Shown here one piece after another: positions 16,891-25,969 of a stretch of DNA of 64,000 bases. The notes beneath the pieces were generated by a model. It ran no database searches and was not told where the DNA came from. It saw only the letters and a list, made by a program, of their open reading frames with translations. The translations under genes and the position numbers were made by a program. The first letter of the stretch is position 1, and each line of letters starts with the position of its first letter. This DNA is from Bacteroidales bacterium (GTDB taxonomy: Bacteria; Bacteroidota; Bacteroidia; Bacteroidales; Marinilabiliaceae): the NCBI GenBank assembly GCA_024401355.1, contig JAKSLF010000001.1, positions 216,442 to 280,441 on the forward strand, read 5' to 3'.

Positions 16891-17170
16891 CAACTTTGAC
16901 CAATGACCGTGACCATTCCAACTTTTCTGTTATATACTCCAAGTTATCTGCCCGCATTTAACGGTTTTTAACCGGCCACGTTTGTTAATTTAAGCATCTC
17001 TCCTTTAGTGATGTTTAACGATCTTTCACGATTCAAGCAGCCTCGACTTCAGACACTTTTCTCGGAGGGATAACGGTACCTTACCGTACCTTTACCATAC
17101 CTTTTTGACTCTATTAAAAAAGACATTTCTTTAACTCGCTTTAACGAAGGTTGTGGTCAAAGTGGTCAAA
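16891..17170 (+). repeat. Intergenic element, copy A (about 280 bp, inverted ends)
   Basis: This non-coding block aligns with almost no gaps to 53715-53995, at roughly three quarters identity by eye, including a 39-nt identical core (17053-17091) with CTCGGAGGGATAACGG. The ends are inverted repeats: the right end GGTCAAAGTGGTCAAA (17155-17170) is the reverse complement of the TTTGACCACTTTGACC type seen at the left end of copy B; the left end here has a shortened TTTGACCAATGACC. Inside are palindromic TACC repeats (ACGGTACCTTACCGTACC). There is no open frame. Together with the terminator at 17174, it fills the 16809-17226 gap. Confidence 0.75.
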
Positions 17171-17173
17171 ATA

Positions 17174-17211
17174 AAAAAGGAGACGCCTCTGCTTTAGAGC
17201 GTCTCCTTTTT
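17174..17211 (-). terminator. Bidirectional terminator after the OmpA-family gene
   Basis: AAAAAGGAGACG and CGTCTCCTTTTT form a 12-bp stem, with inner CTCT/AGAG pairing. The A-run on one side and T-run on the other allow use on either strand. It lies 16 bp past the stop of the minus-strand OmpA-family gene. Confidence 0.85.
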
Positions 17212-17226
17212 AACTATATTTTAACA

Positions 17227-18357
17227 CTACTTCGTCGACAAAATTCCAATAACCTGGTCCATGTTAGGAGCAAGGATTATCTCTGTGCGGCGGTTCTTCT
17301 TGCGTGCCTCTGGTGTGTTGGCTTTGTCTACTGGACATGTGTCGGCACGTCCTGTCGCCTGAATGTGTGCTGCATCAACAGAGCCGTTGGCAAGGATGAT
17401 ACGAAGCACCGATGTCGCACGCTTCACCGAAAGGTCCCAGTTGTCAAGTATCACCTGACCATGGTATGGCACGTTGTCCGTGTGTCCTTCTACTACGATA
17501 TCAAGCTCATGGTGGCTCGCCAATACTGATGCTATCTTCTTGATGGCTGTCTGTCCTTTGGCATTGACGTCATATTTTCCCGACTCAAACAACAACTGCT
17601 CTTCGAGCGATACATATACACGTCCGTCTTTGTGCGATACTGTCAAGTCTTCGCTGCTGAAGTCTGTAAGTGCGTTTGCTATCGTATTGCGAAGCTCTGC
17701 CATCGCATGGTCCTTGGCTGCAAGCGCTGCCTCCAGTTCGCGCAGACGTGCCGCCTGCTCTTCTATTTCGTTGCGTGCATTGGCAAGTGCCGCATTCTGC
17801 TGCTGTATCTGTTCTGCCTTGTCATTCAGCTCGATGTCTTTGTCGACAAGCTGCTGGGCGCTGCGGGCTAGGTTCTCTTCGCTTTCTGCCAATGCGTTCT
17901 CTGCGTCTGCCAATGCTTTTTTCTGCAGTTCGATAGCACGTTCTGTGTCGAGTCGCTTGTCCTCACTGTCTACTAGGTTGTCCTGCATCTGCAGAAGATG
18001 CTTCATGAGGGCCTTATATTCTGGCATGTCACCATTCTTGGCTGCAAGCGCTTTGAGGTCGTTCTCAAGTGTTGCAAGCTGGCTCAGGAGTGTGCGGTTC
18101 TTCATGCCATAGAGTGTGGTGTCCTGCTCGAGGGCATGCTTGTCTGCCTCCAGTTGCGCTATGTCGCTTTCGAGTTGTTTCACTTTTTTCTTGAGAAGGT
18201 CTACTTCAACCTTGCACTCATCGCTCTTGTCACGATAGAAGCTGATTGACCTTTCGGCCTCGTGGTAGCGTTTCGCTGGTACACACGCCACCATCATGGC
18301 GGCTATTGCTGCAATTGTTAGGAGCGAAAATGACCCCGACTTGAATGACTTTGGCAT
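17227..18357 (-). CDS. OmpA-family lipoprotein with long coiled coil
   Basis: A 376-residue protein. The N-terminal signal ends in MMVAC (Cys25), so it is probably a lipoprotein. Residues about 40-225 are a long heptad-like coiled coil rich in Leu, Glu, Gln and Lys (LLKKKVKQLESDIAQLEADK). The C-terminal OmpA/MotB domain (about 245-370) carries LLFESGKYDVNAKGQTAI, VVEGHTDNVPY, NWDLSVKRATSV and KNRRTEIIL, the peptidoglycan-binding motif. It likely tethers the outer membrane to the cell wall across the periplasm. It shares a divergent promoter region with dxs. Confidence 0.88.
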   Translation of the reverse strand: MPKSFKSGSFSLLTIAAIAAMMVACVPAKRYHEAERSISFYRDKSDECKVEVDLLKKKVKQLESDIAQLEADKHALEQDTTLYGMKNRTLLSQLATLENDLKALAAKNGDMPEYKALMKHLLQMQDNLVDSEDKRLDTERAIELQKKALADAENALAESEENLARSAQQLVDKDIELNDKAEQIQQQNAALANARNEIEEQAARLRELEAALAAKDHAMAELRNTIANALTDFSSEDLTVSHKDGRVYVSLEEQLLFESGKYDVNAKGQTAIKKIASVLASHHELDIVVEGHTDNVPYHGQVILDNWDLSVKRATSVLRIILANGSVDAAHIQATGRADTCPVDKANTPEARKKNRRTEIILAPNMDQVIGILSTK

Positions 18358-18395
18358 AAATATGAAAATTTTACGATTGCTTATATCTTTATTTT

Positions 18396-18430
18396 GTGCA
18401 AAGATATTTCGTTTTTCTGTATCTTTGCAC
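18396..18430. promoter_or_regulatory. Divergent -7 boxes in an 11-bp inverted repeat
   Basis: GTGCAAAGATA (18396-18406) and TATCTTTGCAC (18420-18430) are exact inverted repeats. Each arm is a TAnnTTTG box, one facing the OmpA-family gene and one facing dxs. For the plus-strand box a TTTG lies 23 bp upstream (18393-18396), slightly long; no clear -33 was seen for the other. A further TATTTTTG at 18473-18480 is closer to dxs. Confidence 0.55.
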
Positions 18431-18493
18431 GCTTGATGGCAAAAAACTACGGTTTTTGTCTGAAAAAAATGGTATTTTTGTAATCAGGAATTC

Positions 18494-20374
18494 ATGTACG
18501 AACTGTTAAATGCAATAGAAACACCGGCCGATCTCAAGAAATTGCCGATCGAAAAGCTTCCGCAGGTATGCGACGAGCTTAGGCATTTCATTATTGAGTC
18601 GCTCTCCAACAACCCAGGCCACTTCGGTGCAAGCCTTGGTGTGGTGGAGCTGACGGTCGCATTGCACTATGTCTTTAACACTCCGTATGATAAACTCATC
18701 TGGGATGTCGGCCACCAGGCTTATGGACACAAGATCCTCACAGGACGACGAAAGCGTTTCGTTACCAACAGAAAGCATGGCGGACTTAGTGGTTTCCCTA
18801 ACATCTTCGAAAGCGAATACGACGCTTTTGGTGTCGGACATTCATCCACTTCCATCTCTGCAGCACTCGGCATGGCAATCGCATCACACCTCAATGGCGA
18901 GACCGATCGTAATATTGTCGCTGTCATTGGCGACGGCTCACTGACCGGTGGCATGGCCTATGAGGCGCTCAATAATATGGCATCGGCCAATCCTGACATG
19001 CTCGTTATCCTCAACGATAACAACATGGCTATCGACAATGTGACCGGTGGCATGAGCCAGTATCTGCTCGACATCTCAACTTCAAAGACTTATAATAAGT
19101 TCAGAACAAGGCTCAGCGATGCCCTTGCCAAGGGAGCTCATAAGAGAAATATCTTCACGCGATTCACCAACACAATTAAGAATCTCGTGACCCGTCACAC
19201 TAATATGTTTGAGGGTCTCAACATCCGCTATTTCGGTCCTGCCGACGGACACAATGTGATCCACCTGGTCCGCATTCTACAGGATATAAAGAAGATCAAA
19301 GGCCCGAAGATGCTTCATATCATCACCGTGAAGGGCAAGGGCTTCAAGGCGGCAGAGGAAAATCAGACGGCTTGGCATGCTGTCGGCGGACGCTTCGATA
19401 TCGCAACAGGTCGTGCACTCGACGAACCTGAAACTACTCCACATCCTCCTAAGTTCCAGGATGTCTTCGGCAATACTATACTCGAACTCGCCCGCAAGAA
19501 CGATAAGATTTTGGGCATCACTCCTGCAATGCCTTCCGGCTGCAGTCTCAACATCATGATGAAGGAGATGCCAAACAGAACTTTTGATGTCGGAATTGCC
19601 GAACAGCATGCTGTGACTTTCTCGGCAGGTCTGGCTATCAGTGGCTACATACCTTTCTGTAACATATATTCTTCGTTCGCACAAAGGGCTTTCGACCAGA
19701 TTATACACGATGTCGCTCTGCAAAAGCTCAACGTGGTGTTCTGCTTCGATAGGGCTGGTATTGTTGGTGCTGATGGCGCTACTCATCACGGCATTTTCGA
19801 CGTGTCGATGCTTCGACCAATACCAAATCTCGTTATCTCATCACCAATGAATGAGATCGAGTTGCGCAATCTGATGTTTACTGCACAGTTGCCAGATATG
19901 GGACCTTTTGTGATCCGTTATCCACGCGGACGTGGCTCCGTTGTCGACTGGCAGCAGCCGATGGAGGAAGTCGCTGTCGGTCGAGGCAGGAAGATAAGCG
20001 AAGGCAATGATGTGGCTGTGCTTACTCTCGGACCACTCGGCGTCCGTGCACAGAATGTGGCACGCAAGCTCAAGGACGAGGGTATTGGTGTCGAGCATTA
20101 TGATATGCGTTTCGCAAAGCCTCTCGATACAGCGATACTCGACGATGTGATGAAGCGGTACGATTACATCGTCACTATAGAAGATGGATCAATAAAGGGT
20201 GGTTTCGGTGCCGCAATTGTAGAATATGCCAACGAGAAAGGCTACAAGGGTGAAATTAATGTTCTTGGTATCCCTGATCGTTTCATCGAGCATGGAACAG
20301 TAGCCGAGTTGCATCAGGAGTGTGGTCTCGACGAGGAGGGTATAAGGAAGGCCCTAATAAAAAAGAAGGGATGA
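18494..20374 (+). CDS. dxs: 1-deoxy-D-xylulose-5-phosphate synthase
   Basis: A 626-residue thiamine-diphosphate enzyme that condenses pyruvate and glyceraldehyde 3-phosphate, the first step of the MEP isoprenoid pathway. Visible motifs are [32 protein letters not shown], the ThDP motif [16 protein letters not shown] (from about residue 147), the transketolase pyrimidine block [17 protein letters not shown] and the C-terminal [11 protein letters not shown]. Length is normal. IspD, a later enzyme of the same pathway, is encoded at 58782-59477. The gene is convergent with the PaaK-like gene 50 bp downstream. Confidence 0.97.
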   Translation: MYELLNAIETPADLKKLPIEKLPQVCDELRHFIIESLSNNPGHFGASLGVVELTVALHYVFNTPYDKLIWDVGHQAYGHKILTGRRKRFVTNRKHGGLSGFPNIFESEYDAFGVGHSSTSISAALGMAIASHLNGETDRNIVAVIGDGSLTGGMAYEALNNMASANPDMLVILNDNNMAIDNVTGGMSQYLLDISTSKTYNKFRTRLSDALAKGAHKRNIFTRFTNTIKNLVTRHTNMFEGLNIRYFGPADGHNVIHLVRILQDIKKIKGPKMLHIITVKGKGFKAAEENQTAWHAVGGRFDIATGRALDEPETTPHPPKFQDVFGNTILELARKNDKILGITPAMPSGCSLNIMMKEMPNRTFDVGIAEQHAVTFSAGLAISGYIPFCNIYSSFAQRAFDQIIHDVALQKLNVVFCFDRAGIVGADGATHHGIFDVSMLRPIPNLVISSPMNEIELRNLMFTAQLPDMGPFVIRYPRGRGSVVDWQQPMEEVAVGRGRKISEGNDVAVLTLGPLGVRAQNVARKLKDEGIGVEHYDMRFAKPLDTAILDDVMKRYDYIVTIEDGSIKGGFGAAIVEYANEKGYKGEINVLGIPDRFIEHGTVAELHQECGLDEEGIRKALIKKKG

Positions 20375-20424
20375 GTCAAAGCCCATCCACTTCAAAACTA
20401 CAAATGAAAATATTAGAAAAATCT

Positions 20425-21720
20425 TTATCTCAAATCAAGGAATTTTATTGGCTTGCGGCTCATTTCAGGATACTGCAGCTTAGAGATGTATTCAGGCGAT
20501 TCGAAGCTCACCTGTGGAGCTACACGCACTTTCGATCTGAAAATGTCCTTAATCTCTTTTGAAAATGCTTCGTCGTTGCGGTCTGAGCCAATGCGCACTT
20601 TGATGTCGTCGGTACCGAGCACGTTGGTGTAGACTTCTACTACATAGTTGACTACTCCCGGTATGTCGTCCAAAATGTCGAAAAGTGCTGGTGGATAAAG
20701 TGTCGTGCCCTTGTATTTTATCATCTGTCCCTTGCGTCCAATTACTGATGATAGTCTCATGGTGTGGCGACCACACTTGCATGGCTCTGTATAGTGGTAG
20801 CAGACGTCTCCTGTCTTGAAGCGTAGCAGAGGCATGCCTTCAACACCAAGCGATGTGATGGTCACTTCGCCTGCTTCATTTGGTGCTACTGGATTGTTGT
20901 TCTCATCAAGGAACTCCACTATTATGAGCTCTGGCTGTGCATGTCCACCATTAAATTCTGGACAGTCAGTAAATGACGACTGCATCTCTGTCGAAGCGTA
21001 TGTGCCGTGGAGGATTAGCTCCGGCCACTTGTCGTGAATCTTCTGGCCAAGGGTAGTGTATTTGCCGTCTGGCGTGCGGAGTGCTTCACCTATGCAGACG
21101 CATTTTTTGAGGCTCGACTCGTGATAGTTTATGTTGTTCTTCTCTGCAAAATCAATGAGCTTGATGAGGAACGATGGAACGCACATGCACAATGTCGGCT
21201 TGATGCGTTTGATGGTGTCCCACTGTAGTTCTGGAATGCCGTTGCCAACACGGCTGACACCCATGCCAAGTTCACGCGCACCAAGGAAATATGCCAAACC
21301 TGCCATGAAACGACGGTCTATGGTGACCATCTCTTGCATCACGTCATCACGCGAACATCCAGCTGTGTCAAATGATAGATGTTCGTTGTATGCCAAACGG
21401 TCAAGGTCGCCTTCGGTAAGCATAAATGTGACCGGATTACCCATCGTACCCGACGTGGTGACGAAGTCTATGACGTCACGACGGTCGACACACAAGAAGT
21501 CATCGTTGTAGGCCTGCAGGTCCGCCTTAGTCGTTACAGGTAGTTTCTGCAAGTCCTCGATGGTCTTTATTTCTGAAGGATTGATGCCTTGCTCCTTGAA
21601 CATTCGCTGATAAAATGGCGAATGGGCTGCAATGTAGTCTATTGTTTTGCGGAGCTGCTCTTCCTGAAATTGCTTTATCTCTTCTGCACTTTTATATTGA
21701 ATCTCCGGGCGTCTTATCAT
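20425..21720 (-). CDS. Phenylacetate-CoA ligase (PaaK) family AMP-forming enzyme
   Basis: A 431-residue adenylate-forming enzyme of the PaaK family. The AMP-binding motif is TTSGTMGNPVTF (about residues 89-100). Later blocks are HGTYASTEMQSSF, a zinc-like site CHYTEPCKCGRH in the GDVCYHYTEPC region, and RKGQMIKYKGTTLYPPALFD leading into the C-terminal swivel domain. In Bacteroidales these proteins activate aryl acids, often in amino-acid fermentation with indolepyruvate oxidoreductase, whose genes are not in this window. The exact acid is unknown. A single gene on its own transcript. Confidence 0.85.
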   Translation of the reverse strand: MIRRPEIQYKSAEEIKQFQEEQLRKTIDYIAAHSPFYQRMFKEQGINPSEIKTIEDLQKLPVTTKADLQAYNDDFLCVDRRDVIDFVTTSGTMGNPVTFMLTEGDLDRLAYNEHLSFDTAGCSRDDVMQEMVTIDRRFMAGLAYFLGARELGMGVSRVGNGIPELQWDTIKRIKPTLCMCVPSFLIKLIDFAEKNNINYHESSLKKCVCIGEALRTPDGKYTTLGQKIHDKWPELILHGTYASTEMQSSFTDCPEFNGGHAQPELIIVEFLDENNNPVAPNEAGEVTITSLGVEGMPLLRFKTGDVCYHYTEPCKCGRHTMRLSSVIGRKGQMIKYKGTTLYPPALFDILDDIPGVVNYVVEVYTNVLGTDDIKVRIGSDRNDEAFSKEIKDIFRSKVRVAPQVSFESPEYISKLQYPEMSRKPIKFLDLR

Positions 21721-21847
21721 TGTCTTAGTTTTTACATCGCAAAAGTAAGAATTTTTGTAGTTTATCTCGCCCTCAAATAAAAATATTTGTATATTTGCAC
21801 CAAAAATAAGTTTATATTATAGAAGTAAAATATTTCTCTACATAATT

Positions 21848-22660
21848 ATGAAAAAGTCAGTATTCATTTCGGTTTCGGCTCTCGCTGCAATGACTTTGGT
21901 TTCTTGCGCAGGCGGCAATAAAAGCAACAATGACAATGCAGTAATCACTAAGGAAAACGTAGCCGAAGAGGTGCGTGATTTTGTATACCCTCTTCCAACA
22001 GCATTTCAGATAACTGACATGCTCAACGAAATTGGTGCTGACTATATGCTTACACTCTGCAACGACGATGCTGCCGTTGACAAGTATCTTACTGAGTCAA
22101 AGCGCGCCATCAACCTTGGCGTTTATAGCGCTGACGTATGCTATGCGTCAACATACAATCAGCATCAGACTGTTATGGTCTACATGGAGGCTATCAAGAA
22201 GCTTATCGATGATCTTGATATGACTCAGGCTGTTGACCCAGAGTTGCCAAGCAAAATCGAAAACAACGAGAATAACAAGGACGAGTTGACTAATCTTATC
22301 ACTGATTCGTTCTACGACGCATACGACTACCTCAACAAGAACGAGCGCGGTCCTGTTTCACTCCTTATTGTTGCTGGTAGCTGGACTGAAGGTCTCTATC
22401 TCGCTACTCACATCTCTGAATATACTTTCAACAACAAGGAGATGGTCAAGATCGTTATGTCACAGAAGGAGCCTCTCATGAAGCTTGTCGAACTCCTCAA
22501 CAAGTATAAGGGTGTTGAGAATATCGACAACATGTTGGCCGACCTCGCTCCACTTCATGCTATTTTCAGCCAGGTTGACGAAGGCGGTATCTCTGAGCAG
22601 CAGAGTGAGAATATCAGAACTGCTGTTGAGGCTATCCGTAGCAAGGCTGTAGCATACTAA
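21848..22660 (+). CDS. Bacteroidales lipoprotein of unknown function
   Basis: A 270-residue protein with lipoprotein signal MKKSVFISVSALAAMTLVSC (Cys20) followed by an Asn/Ser-rich linker. The rest is predicted mostly helical, with TAFQITDMLNEIGADYMLTLCND and a conserved-looking YASTYNQHQTVMVYMEAIKKL. I recognise no enzyme motif. It is probably held in the periplasm on the inner leaflet of the outer membrane. A TATATTTG box (21790-21797) lies 50 bp upstream without a well-spaced -33. A strong terminator follows, so it is probably monocistronic. Confidence 0.72.
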   Translation: MKKSVFISVSALAAMTLVSCAGGNKSNNDNAVITKENVAEEVRDFVYPLPTAFQITDMLNEIGADYMLTLCNDDAAVDKYLTESKRAINLGVYSADVCYASTYNQHQTVMVYMEAIKKLIDDLDMTQAVDPELPSKIENNENNKDELTNLITDSFYDAYDYLNKNERGPVSLLIVAGSWTEGLYLATHISEYTFNNKEMVKIVMSQKEPLMKLVELLNKYKGVENIDNMLADLAPLHAIFSQVDEGGISEQQSENIRTAVEAIRSKAVAY

Positions 22661-22689
22661 GGATCTATTCGACAAAAGGTAATATGTGT

Positions 22690-22722
22690 GGAGACGGAGC
22701 TAAGCCCCGTCTCCGCTTTTTT
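22690..22722 (+). terminator. Terminator after the lipoprotein gene
   Basis: GGAGACGG (22690-22697) pairs with CCGTCTCC (22707-22714), extendable by AGC/GC bases in the loop, and is followed by GCTTTTTT. Confidence 0.85.
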
Positions 22723-22737
22723 GCATAGAAGGTACAA

Positions 22738-23229
22738 ATGATAGGACAACAGCAGGTTTATGATAGGCTGGCAAGCCTTGGTATCGAATTTGATTATCTC
22801 GAGCATCCCGAAGCTCCAACGATTGAAATAGCACGCCAATATTGGAAGGGTTTCGCTGGCACTCATTGCAAGAATCTTTTCTTCCGCAACCATAAGGGCA
22901 ATAAGCATTATCTTGTGATTGTCCATTGCGATCAGGCACTCGACATTCATTCACTCGAAAAGGTCCTTGGTGAAGGCAAACTGAGTTTCGCCTCGCCCGA
23001 GAGAATGATGAAATATCTTGGCCTGAAGCCAGGATCGGTAAGTCCGTTCGGTTTGGTTAACGACCAGAACAAGGAGGTGATAGTTTTCCTCGACGACAAC
23101 CTTCTCAATGCATCAAGATTATCATTCCATCCCAACGACAATCGTGCTTCGCTCTCTATTGCACTCGACGATTTCAAGAAGTATATGGATTCGACGGGTA
23201 ACCACTATGAATGGCGACACCTCTACTAA
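22738..23229 (+). CDS. YbaK/ProX-type aminoacyl-tRNA editing domain protein (PrdX-like)
   Basis: A 163-residue stand-alone YbaK/EbsC-fold protein of the prolyl-tRNA synthetase-associated editing group. Typical features are the start QQVYDRLASLGIEFDYLEHPEAPTIE (residues 5-30, split here only for reading), CKNLFFRNHKGNKHYLVIV with the substrate-site Lys, LGLKPGSVSPFGLVND and the C-terminal FHPNDNRASLSI. These proteins hydrolyse misacylated tRNA, usually Ala-tRNA-Pro. It is cytoplasmic and is followed 16 bp later by the pyridoxamine kinase gene, a plausible co-transcription. Confidence 0.87.
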   Translation: MIGQQQVYDRLASLGIEFDYLEHPEAPTIEIARQYWKGFAGTHCKNLFFRNHKGNKHYLVIVHCDQALDIHSLEKVLGEGKLSFASPERMMKYLGLKPGSVSPFGLVNDQNKEVIVFLDDNLLNASRLSFHPNDNRASLSIALDDFKKYMDSTGNHYEWRHLY

Positions 23230-23245
23230 TCTGAAACATACAGCA

Positions 23246-24082
23246 ATGGCCAATTTTCAAGAAATACAAGGTGCAAAACGCGTATTGCTCGTCAATGACA
23301 TGTGCGGCTATGGTAAGGTGGCTCTCGCTGCTATGATTCCTATTGTTACACATGCAGGACATGTGACGTATAATATGCCTACCTGTGTGGTGAGCAATAA
23401 TTTGGAGCTTGGCAAGTTCAGCTTGCTTGATACTACTGACCACATAAGGCGTACTATAGCCGTATACGACGAACTTGGTTTCCGTTTCGATGCTATATCG
23501 ACTGGTTTCATTGTCAACCAGACGCAGGCAAAGATGATATCAGAATACTGTCAGCGTAAGGCGGAGGAAGGTGCTATGATTTTTGTCGACCCTATTATGG
23601 GCGACGAGGGTCGTCTATATAATGGTGTTGAAGAACCTACGATTGTATGCATGCGTGAGTTGGTTCGTATCGCCGATGTTATTGTGCCAAACTACACTGA
23701 GGCCGCATATCTGACCGGTATGCCATACAAGGAGAATATAACAACCAGTGAGGCACATGAGTTGATTGATGCTCTCCGCAAGATAGGTAGCAAATCGGTG
23801 ATCGTAACAAGCGCTATGGTAAATGGCAATACTGAGGTGATTGGCTACGATGTTAAGGAGAATGAGTATTTCACTTTGCCATATAGTGTGGTGCCTGTAA
23901 GGTTGCCTGGTACTGGCGATATGTTTTCTGCAGTACTTGTGAGCGAGGTGCTCAACGGGAAGTCACTGCGCAATGCTACACAACGTGCTATGGATGTTGT
24001 CCGCAATCTCGTAATCAAATATAAGGATACGCCAGAAAAATGCTATGGCATTCCTATTGAAGAGTGTCTCGATATGATATAA
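23246..24082 (+). CDS. Pyridoxamine/pyridoxal kinase
   Basis: A protein of about 278 residues in the ribokinase-like PdxK/PdxY family that phosphorylates B6 vitamers. The ATG at 23246 gives MANFQEIQGAKRVLLVNDM, in line with the family; the frame stays open upstream to 23108 but that part overlaps the preceding gene and is rejected. Motifs are NDMCGYGKVALAA (ribokinase glycine region), FVDPIMGDEGRLY, PNYTEAAYLTG and the anion-hole motif LPGTGDMFSAVL with the catalytic Asp. It ends 72 bp before the convergent minus-strand gene. Confidence 0.9.
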   Translation: MANFQEIQGAKRVLLVNDMCGYGKVALAAMIPIVTHAGHVTYNMPTCVVSNNLELGKFSLLDTTDHIRRTIAVYDELGFRFDAISTGFIVNQTQAKMISEYCQRKAEEGAMIFVDPIMGDEGRLYNGVEEPTIVCMRELVRIADVIVPNYTEAAYLTGMPYKENITTSEAHELIDALRKIGSKSVIVTSAMVNGNTEVIGYDVKENEYFTLPYSVVPVRLPGTGDMFSAVLVSEVLNGKSLRNATQRAMDVVRNLVIKYKDTPEKCYGIPIEECLDMI

Positions 24083-24153
24083 AAAGAGATTGCCAGCCAG
24101 GATTGGGTACCCGACTGACAATCTGAAGGATGGATAACTAATGTTTTTTCTTT

Positions 24154-24744
24154 TTAGCAAGCCATAGGCTCAAGTGTTGCACGTCGTGCTCTTACGTCTC
24201 TCTGCCACATGGCGTAGATGTCATGGCTGGCGAGACGCGCATTGCCTTCGGTCTGAACCAGTCTGCTACGGCGAGCATAGATGTCTGCACCGGCAGTAAG
24301 AAGGAAGTCAATGCTGAAGGTGTTGACTTCGCTGAAATCTATGGTGTCAGAGGTGTTGTCCGCAATGAGTGATTTGTGATATGTACGAGCCATGTCACCA
24401 ATGAGTTTTAGGCTCTCGGTTGCACGGTCTGTACTGCAGATGATGTGGGTAATGTGCTTGTTCGAGTTGAGAATAGCTGTGAGAGCTGTCTCAAGGTCGG
24501 CCTCAGTGTCCTGTATGGCAATAACCGAGGTATTGATGCTCATGGCACGGCACATCGTTTTCCAGTTGCTGCATACGTCACTCTGTCCTATGATGAGAAG
24601 TTCGCCATCAAAAGGGATGACTGATGAGATAACTGATTCGCACAATGTGAAATGGTCTGTGTCAAGTTTGATGTGCTCAAACCCTGTCTTGTATGTGCAA
24701 GCGTTGATGAAGCTTGTTGCCATATTTGTTATCTCTGTCCTCAT
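24154..24744 (-). CDS. Small protein resembling a degenerate class V aminotransferase domain
   Basis: A 196-residue protein I cannot assign firmly. The order of elements recalls the large domain of fold-type I aminotransferases of class V: GELLIIGQSDVCSNWKTMCR, then HITHIICSTDRATESLKLIGDMARTYH, then SLIADNTSDTIDF and FSIDFLLTAGAD. The Asp that would hold the PLP ring nitrogen may be the one in IADNTSD, but the Schiff-base lysine expected after the last strand is absent (GADIYARRSR), and the protein is half the usual length. It could be a pseudoenzyme or a remnant. It has an intact frame and ATG; ATG at 24723 is an alternative start. Confidence 0.55.
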   Translation of the reverse strand: MRTEITNMATSFINACTYKTGFEHIKLDTDHFTLCESVISSVIPFDGELLIIGQSDVCSNWKTMCRAMSINTSVIAIQDTEADLETALTAILNSNKHITHIICSTDRATESLKLIGDMARTYHKSLIADNTSDTIDFSEVNTFSIDFLLTAGADIYARRSRLVQTEGNARLASHDIYAMWQRDVRARRATLEPMAC

Positions 24745-24895
24745 AGTCGTGCGTCTTACCTGTTTTCACTTACATGACAATCAAATGTCCTTTCACACGT
24801 ATGCTTATAAAGAAAAAATTGCAAAAAATTTTCATTGTGTTACTAGATTATGCTCTTCTTGATTAAAAAGTGTAACTTTGTGCTGGTTAATTTTG

Positions 24896-25969
24896 ATGGA
24901 TATGACTTACGACATAAAAACACTTACGGCCGAGTCTGTTGATCTTCTCAAACAGATGATTGCAACTCCTTCTTTGTCACGAAATGAGAATGATGTGGCA
25001 GATCTGATCGAGAAATGGATGAACGATAGAGGTCTGAGGGTTGAAAGGATAGGCAACAACCTTATTCTTGGTCTTGACAATGTTGTTGATGGCAAGCCTG
25101 TGATAATGCTCAATTCGCATATTGACACTGTGAAACCGGCTTCTGGCTATACACGCGACCCTTTCACACCAAGTGTCGAGGAGGGTAGGTTGTGGGGACT
25201 AGGTAGCAATGATGCAGGTGGACCAATGGTGTCACTTCTGGCAACATATCGCTTCCTGACACAGAGCGAACAGCCATATAACCTTATTTACGTTGCATCG
25301 TGTGAGGAAGAAGTGAGCGGCAAGGGTGGTGTCGAGTCTGTTATACCGAAACTTGGTCGTGTCGATCTTGCTGTGGTCGGCGAACCGACGAAGATGCAGA
25401 TGGCTGTTGCCGAAAAGGGTCTTATGGTGCTTGATTGTACTGCTCATGGCAAGAGTGGACATGCCGCACGCAACGAAGGTGTCAATGCCATTTACGAGGC
25501 GTTGCCAAGCATTGAGTGGTTTCGCACTTATGTGTTCGATAGGGTATCACCGTTCCTTGGACCTGTCAAGATGAGTGTTACTCAGGTCGAGGCTGGCACA
25601 CAGCATAATGTTGTTCCCGACCAGTGTAAGTTTGTTGTCGATGTCAGGGTGAATGAGATGTATAGCAATGTCGAGTTGCTCGGCATGATTAAGAGTATGG
25701 TGGCCTGCGACGTGCAGGAACGCTCAACACGTCTCAATAGTTCGGCTATCAACATGGATCACCCTATTGTGCGCCGCGGATCAGAAATGGGATTGACTAC
25801 ATTCGGATCGCCAACAATGAGCGACCAGGCGCTGATGCCATTTACGTCAATAAAGATCGGACCTGGCGATTCTGCTCGTTCGCATACTGCTGACGAGTAT
25901 ATCTATATTTCTGAAATTGAAGATGGTGTAGCCAAATACATTGATCTTCTCGACAAGCTCAAGCTGTGA
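24896..25969 (+). CDS. argE: M20 metallopeptidase, probable acetylornithine deacetylase
   Basis: A protein of about 357 residues in the M20 family. The metal-binding motifs are LNSHIDTVKPA and LGSNDAGGP, with the catalytic Glu pair in ASCEEEVSGKGG and GEPTKMQMAVAEKG in the lid region. The Bacteroidetes relatives with this length serve arginine synthesis by deacylating acetyl- or succinylornithine; which acyl group is used here cannot be read from the sequence. I start at ATG 24896 since the frame reaching 24878 needs a TTG that lies inside a -7 box (TAACTTTG, 24873-24880). The 3' end overlaps the convergent GT2 gene by 11 bp. Confidence 0.82.
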   Translation: MDMTYDIKTLTAESVDLLKQMIATPSLSRNENDVADLIEKWMNDRGLRVERIGNNLILGLDNVVDGKPVIMLNSHIDTVKPASGYTRDPFTPSVEEGRLWGLGSNDAGGPMVSLLATYRFLTQSEQPYNLIYVASCEEEVSGKGGVESVIPKLGRVDLAVVGEPTKMQMAVAEKGLMVLDCTAHGKSGHAARNEGVNAIYEALPSIEWFRTYVFDRVSPFLGPVKMSVTQVEAGTQHNVVPDQCKFVVDVRVNEMYSNVELLGMIKSMVACDVQERSTRLNSSAINMDHPIVRRGSEMGLTTFGSPTMSDQALMPFTSIKIGPGDSARSHTADEYIYISEIEDGVAKYIDLLDKLKL

